Assembly: GCA_900468805.1 (NCBI GenBank)
Contig: UEIF01000032.1
Span: 46,519 to 110,518, forward strand
Reading direction: 5' to 3'
DNA length: 64,000 nt
DNA from: Hyphomicrobiales bacterium
Lineage (GTDB): Bacteria; Pseudomonadota; Alphaproteobacteria; Rhizobiales; Rhizobiaceae
Part shown: one piece after another, positions 60,492 through 64,000 of the stretch
Position numbering within the stretch: position 1 is the stretch's first letter
Layout: each line of letters starts with the position of its first letter
The notes under the pieces: generated by a model
Database searches by the model: none
Told to the model about the DNA's origin: nothing
The model's input: only the letters and a program-made list of their open reading frames with translations
Translations under genes and position numbers: made by a program

Positions 60492-61715
60492 TTACTCGGG
60501 GCTCTTGCCGTGGCCCAGAAGGTTGTTGACGAAATCAGGCAGGCCGCGCGCATGGCCGGTATCGACGTCGACGACTGTGCTCATGCCGACGCGGAGCGGC
60601 GGCTTGCCCTGAGAATCGTCAATGCTGACGCGCATCGGGATGCGCTGCACGACCTTTACCCAGTTACCGGTCGTATTCTGTGCCGGCAGCAGCGAGAAGG
60701 AGGAGCCCGACGCCGGGCTGATGCTCTCGACCTTGCCCTTCCACATCACGCCCGGATAGGTATCGACGTAGATATCGACCGACTGGCCGGGCTTGACGTA
60801 AGTGAGCTCGGTTTCCTTCGGGCTTGCGGCGATCCACAGATGCGAGGTCGAAACCAGTGAGAAGGCCTGCTGCGAAGCCTGGAGGTAGGAGCCGACCTGC
60901 AGCGCGTTCACGTTGGTGACGATACCGTCGAAAGGCGCCTTGACGACGCTGTGGTCCAGCTCGCGCTGGGCGTTGTCGACCTGAGACTTGGCCTGCAGGT
61001 AAAGCGGATTTTCCTCGACCGGCTGGTCGGCATTGCCGCCGAGCTGGGCAAGCGTCGTTGCGGCTTCCGCCTTGGCGACGGAAACCTTCTGCTGCGCGGC
61101 CTCGAGATTGTGCTTGGCTTCATCATAGGCCGACTGCGTCGCGCTGCCATTGTTGACGAGATTTTGCTGCCGGTCGAACTGATCCTGATAATAGGGCAGA
61201 TCGGCTTGGGCCTGCGTGATCTCGGCAAGCGACTGCTGGTAGCTGGCCTTGAGGTTCATGATCTGATTGCGCTGCGCTCCGAGCTGTGCCTTGTCGCCAT
61301 CGAGCGCGATCTTGAAGGAATCCGGTCGCAGGCTGAAGAGCACCTGACCGGCCTTGACCTGCTCGTTCTCATGCACGTTGATTTGCTCGACAAGGCCGGA
61401 AACGTCGGTCGTGATGCCCACCATGTCCGCCTGGAGATAGGCGTTGTCGGTCGACATGATCTGACCGCCATTGACATAGTAGTAGCCACCGACGGCGAGC
61501 GCCACAGGCAGTAGGGCAAAGAGGACGGGTCGGGTGAAGCTGCGCCGGCGGCGGACCTTGTTGCCGCCAGGCGCAGCCACCGCGGCAGCCGCGGGCGCTG
61601 AATTGGATGAAGGCGCCTCAGCCACCGTTTCAGGTTGTTGGGGAATTTCTTTTTCTTCGACAGGGTTCTTGGCGTTCGCGTCGGACACGACACGCAGGGG
61701 GGATTGGTCAGCCAT
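60492..61715 (-). CDS. EmrA-type membrane-fusion adaptor
   Basis: A 407-residue HlyD-family adaptor. An N-terminal disordered region is followed by one helix (PVLFALLPVALAVGGYYYVN), then a lipoyl half (YLQADMVGITTDVSGLVEQI), a long coiled-coil hairpin and the second half (LDHSVVKAPFDGIVTNVNAL). It links the EmrB-like permease to an outer-membrane channel. The ATG at 61715 overlaps the marR stop region by eight bases, so translation is coupled. Confidence 0.93.
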   Translation of the reverse strand: MADQSPLRVVSDANAKNPVEEKEIPQQPETVAEAPSSNSAPAAAAVAAPGGNKVRRRRSFTRPVLFALLPVALAVGGYYYVNGGQIMSTDNAYLQADMVGITTDVSGLVEQINVHENEQVKAGQVLFSLRPDSFKIALDGDKAQLGAQRNQIMNLKASYQQSLAEITQAQADLPYYQDQFDRQQNLVNNGSATQSAYDEAKHNLEAAQQKVSVAKAEAATTLAQLGGNADQPVEENPLYLQAKSQVDNAQRELDHSVVKAPFDGIVTNVNALQVGSYLQASQQAFSLVSTSHLWIAASPKETELTYVKPGQSVDIYVDTYPGVMWKGKVESISPASGSSFSLLPAQNTTGNWVKVVQRIPMRVSIDDSQGKPPLRVGMSTVVDVDTGHARGLPDFVNNLLGHGKSPE

Positions 61716-62172
61716 GTTTCGTCTCATTATCGGCGACCGGAGACCGGCACGCCTGCACCAGGTTCGTCTTCATTATGGATAGGGTGTGGAAAAGCTGCTC
61801 GCGCTGTTCGGGCGTGACGCTTTCCAACGCTTCGCCGCGCGTCACGTCGCCGATCTCACGCATTTCGGCGAGAATCGGATGAGCTTCCTCACGCATGTAA
61901 AGCAGCCAGATACGCCGGTCCGTGGGATGCTGACGGCGTTCGACCAGACCGCGCTCGGCAAGCTTGTCGAGGATGCGGACCAGCGTAATCGGCTCGATTT
62001 CGAGGATTTCGGCAAGCCCGCTCTGATGGATGCCCTCATTGTTGGCGAGATAGGCAAGCGTCTGCCACTGAGACCGCGTCAGCCCAAGGTCCTTTGCGCG
62101 CTGCTCGAACCGCTTGCGAAGCAGACGGGCAACGTCGTGCAGAAGAAAACCGAGTGTTGGATTGTTGGTCAT
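61708..62172 (-). CDS. MarR-family repressor of the emrAB-like genes
   Basis: A 154-residue winged-helix regulator. LGFLLHDVARLLRKRFEQRA is at the start, the HTH and wing are GIHQSGLAEILEIEPITLVR and LVERRQHPTDRRIWLLYM. MarR proteins repress efflux genes and release DNA on binding phenolics. The ATG at 62172 starts the family N-terminus; the longer frame to 62415 is not used. It is first in a marR-emrA-emrB operon. Confidence 0.9.
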   Translation of the reverse strand: MTNNPTLGFLLHDVARLLRKRFEQRAKDLGLTRSQWQTLAYLANNEGIHQSGLAEILEIEPITLVRILDKLAERGLVERRQHPTDRRIWLLYMREEAHPILAEMREIGDVTRGEALESVTPEQREQLFHTLSIMKTNLVQACRSPVADNETKHG

Positions 62173-62662
62173 ATACCTTCGCCGGTAAGTAATAAGCATC
62201 CTTATGATATCGGTAGATATATTGAGCACGGGCGTTGCACAAGGATGCACACGCAAGATTCCGCATCTGCGGCCAAAATGCCGCAGCCCACGATAAGCAG
62301 AGCTTTCGATATGGCTTTTGAAAGATTGAAAGGTGATCGGAGGTTTGCTTGACCAACACCCGGAAGCAAGCTCCGGTGAAAGCTGATGCCTGGAAACCCA
62401 AACCGGTTCAATCAATTGGCATTTGCAATTTTTTGATTCTCCCGTTTATAGTCTCTCTTCAGAGGGTTACGGAGAAGCAGATCTCTCCCTCCGGTTGTTT
62501 TCGGGGTGCTGACTTGCACCTGTCATCTTACGGCAGCCGCACATGGGTAAGTTCGGACTTAGGACGAAGGCTCGGTGCTTTCGTCTCCACAGCAGGCATG
62601 GACAGCGCATTCAAGCATAGGTTCAGGCGGCTGCGATATGCCGCCCGCAACGGGGGACTGGC
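62173..62662. other. Divergent intergenic region marR / second RND operon
   Basis: About 490 bases with no credible gene. It contains a MarR-like palindrome next to marR (listed separately), a 7-base hairpin stem at 62267-62286 and an AT-rich stretch near 62425-62455 that may hold the promoter of the RND adaptor gene. Confidence 0.55.
62192..62205. promoter_or_regulatory. Candidate MarR operator
   Basis: ATAAG, four bases, CTTAT: an inverted repeat 20-33 bases before the marR start, a typical place for autoregulation. Confidence 0.5.
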
Positions 62663-63838
62663 ATGGCTAATTCGCTTCGACAGACATTGGCGCTCGGCTG
62701 CTTTGCGGCCTTCTTGCCACTCATCGCCCAGGCGCAGCAGGCGGCCGCTCCCCCGCCCGTCACCGTTGCCAAGCCCGTCATGCGCGACGTGGTCGATAAT
62801 GATGAGTTCATCGGCCGTTTTGAACCGGTCGATGAGGTCTCCGTCCGTTCGCGTGTCGGTGGCTACCTCCAGGAAATCGACTTCACCGACGGCGCTCTGG
62901 TGAAACAAGGCGACCGGCTCTTCGTCATCGATCAGCGACCCTTCGTAACCGCGCTCAATCAAGCCAACGCCGCGCTGGAAGCGTCGAAATCGGCTCTGGT
63001 CTTTGCCGATGCGCAATATAAGCGCGCCCAGTCGCTTGCTTCGAGCGGCAGCCAGTCGGCGCAGACGCTGGACGATCGCCGCCGCGAATTCGATTCCGCC
63101 CAGGCCAATGTCCGCGGCGCACAGGCTGCATCCGATCGTGCTACGCTCGACATGGAATATACCGAGATCACCGCGCCGCTCAGCGGCCGTATCGATCGCC
63201 GCCTGATCTCCGCCGGCAACCTCGTGCAGACCGACCAGACCGTGCTCACGACGATCGTTTCACTCGACCCGATCGATTTCTATTTCGACGTCGACGAACG
63301 CCGCCTGCTGAATTTCGCCGATACGGCACGCAAGCTGGGCAAGGATCTCCAGCAGGGCGGCGGCGGCCTTGATGTCATGGTCACCATCTCGGATCCCAAT
63401 GCCAAACCTTTCAAGGGGAAACTCGATTTCGCCGAGAACCGGATCGACAACGAGAGCGGCACGATTCGTCTGCGTGCCCGCTTTCCCAATCCCGATCTCG
63501 TCCTTCAGCCCGGCCTCTTCGGCCGCATCCAGGTCGAAGCCTCCAACACCTATCAGGCCATTCTCGTCCCCGACGAAGCCATCGGCTCGGACCAGAATGA
63601 GCGCGTCGTTTACGTCGTCGGCGCAGATGGCACGGTTTCCACCAAGCCCGTGAGGCCCGGTCCCCGGCTCTACGGCTACCGCGTCATCCGTGAAGGCCTC
63701 GACGGCACCGAGACGATCGTCGTCAACGGCCTGATACGCGCCCGGCCCGGCGCAAAGGTCACGCCTCAGATGACCGAACTGCCGAAGGAGCGGACGGACG
63801 CTCCGCCGGAAACCGCTGGTGCGGAGAGCGGACAATGA
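62663..63838 (+). CDS. Second RND periplasmic adaptor (AcrA/MexA type)
   Basis: A 391-residue membrane-fusion protein with a signal peptide (LALGCFAAFLPLIAQAQ), lipoyl halves (VSVRSRVGGYLQEIDFTDGA and LDMEYTEITAPLSGRIDRRL) and a C-terminus similar in layout to the first adaptor. It is the adaptor for the RND permease that starts four bases before its stop. It is divergent from the marR-emrAB operon. Confidence 0.93.
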   Translation: MANSLRQTLALGCFAAFLPLIAQAQQAAAPPPVTVAKPVMRDVVDNDEFIGRFEPVDEVSVRSRVGGYLQEIDFTDGALVKQGDRLFVIDQRPFVTALNQANAALEASKSALVFADAQYKRAQSLASSGSQSAQTLDDRRREFDSAQANVRGAQAASDRATLDMEYTEITAPLSGRIDRRLISAGNLVQTDQTVLTTIVSLDPIDFYFDVDERRLLNFADTARKLGKDLQQGGGGLDVMVTISDPNAKPFKGKLDFAENRIDNESGTIRLRARFPNPDLVLQPGLFGRIQVEASNTYQAILVPDEAIGSDQNERVVYVVGADGTVSTKPVRPGPRLYGYRVIREGLDGTETIVVNGLIRARPGAKVTPQMTELPKERTDAPPETAGAESGQ

Positions 63839-64000
63839 GATTTGCTCATTTCTTCGTAGACCGGCCGATTTTCGCGGCCGTCATCTCGATCGTTCTCCTC
63901 GTCGTCGGCAGCATCGCCTATACGCAGCTGCCGGTCTCCCAATATCCGGAGATCGCGCCGCCGACCATCGTCGTGCGCACCTCCTATCCGGGCGCCGATC
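63835..64000 (+). CDS. Second RND efflux permease, 5' part (cut by window edge)
   Basis: The first 55 codons of an AcrB-type permease (MRFAHFFVDRPIFAAVISIV, then LPVSQYPEIAPPTIVVRTSY). The start ATGA overlaps the adaptor stop by four bases. The remaining about 1000 codons lie right of the window. Confidence 0.92.
   Translation, partial: MRFAHFFVDRPIFAAVISIVLLVVGSIAYTQLPVSQYPEIAPPTIVVRTSYPGAD

Noticed and set aside
62036..62415. N-terminal extension of the MarR protein to 62415
   Set aside because: The extension covers the promoter region and the MarR operator. The ATG at 62172 gives the normal family length.

Overview
The window reads as a stretch of chromosome from a fast-growing rhizobium (Rhizobium leguminosarum/etli type). 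The evidence is the mid-60s GC feel, the CtrA-ChpT-SciP cell-cycle proteins, an isolated ExoY/PssA-type EPS transferase, an RpoH heat-shock sigma factor of alphaproteobacterial type, a braDEFGC-ordered amino-acid transporter and a rhizobial intergenic repeat. I see no plasmid, phage, IS, CRISPR, tRNA or rRNA features. The coding density is high and most genes look like ordinary core chromosome.

Layout. (1) 1-7.4 kb, all minus strand: the urea uptake operon urtABCDE running into urease genes ureD-ureA-DUF1272-ureB (ureB is cut by the window edge). (2) 7.6-14 kb: a secreted PAP2 phosphatase with an autotransporter-like strand tail, and divergent from it a nucleobase-permease/histidine-kinase fusion translationally coupled to a LuxR-type response regulator. 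(3) 14-20.6 kb: a 2-hydroxyacid dehydrogenase and the broad-range amino-acid transporter braDEFGC with a small membrane protein inserted. (4) 21-24 kb: cysQ, an EPS-initiating sugar transferase and a LuxR-type solo regulator. (5) 24.5-29.3 kb: a cell-cycle island with sciP, pqiA-like, GNAT, fliJ, ctrA, an unusual single-domain receiver, chpT and the envelope protein eipA. Upstream regions here carry CcrM (GANTC) sites and CtrA-like boxes. (6) 29.4-40 kb: housekeeping genes (RNA methyltransferase, RluD-type pseudouridine synthase, rpoH, a large acidic membrane protein, purA, a DMT exporter, GNAT), plus a 53-residue lipoprotein too short for routine calling. (7) 40-45 kb: small secreted or KTSC-domain unknowns and a PAS-GGDEF-EAL protein. 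(8) 45-48 kb: a sugar-acid dehydratase with a coupled hydroxyisobutyrate-dehydrogenase-like reductase. (9) 48-64 kb: an efflux and redox region holding an RND pump with a catalytically dead hydrolase, two LysR regulators, two SDRs, a DNA glycosylase, a MarR-EmrA-EmrB system, and the start of a second RND pump cut by the window end.

How the genes fit together. Urt imports urea and urease splits it. The adjacent transporter-like kinase and its response regulator are a candidate sensor for urea or a related nitrogen compound (inference). ChpT passes phosphate to CtrA, SciP restrains CtrA, and fliJ and eipA are plausible CtrA outputs. The three efflux systems each sit next to a dedicated regulator or a divergent promoter region.

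The most interesting items are the permease-kinase fusion with its eight-cysteine linker, the clustered GANTC/CtrA signals in the cell-cycle island, the atypical receiver between ctrA and chpT, and the first gene of the RND operon, which has lost its catalytic serine and histidine.
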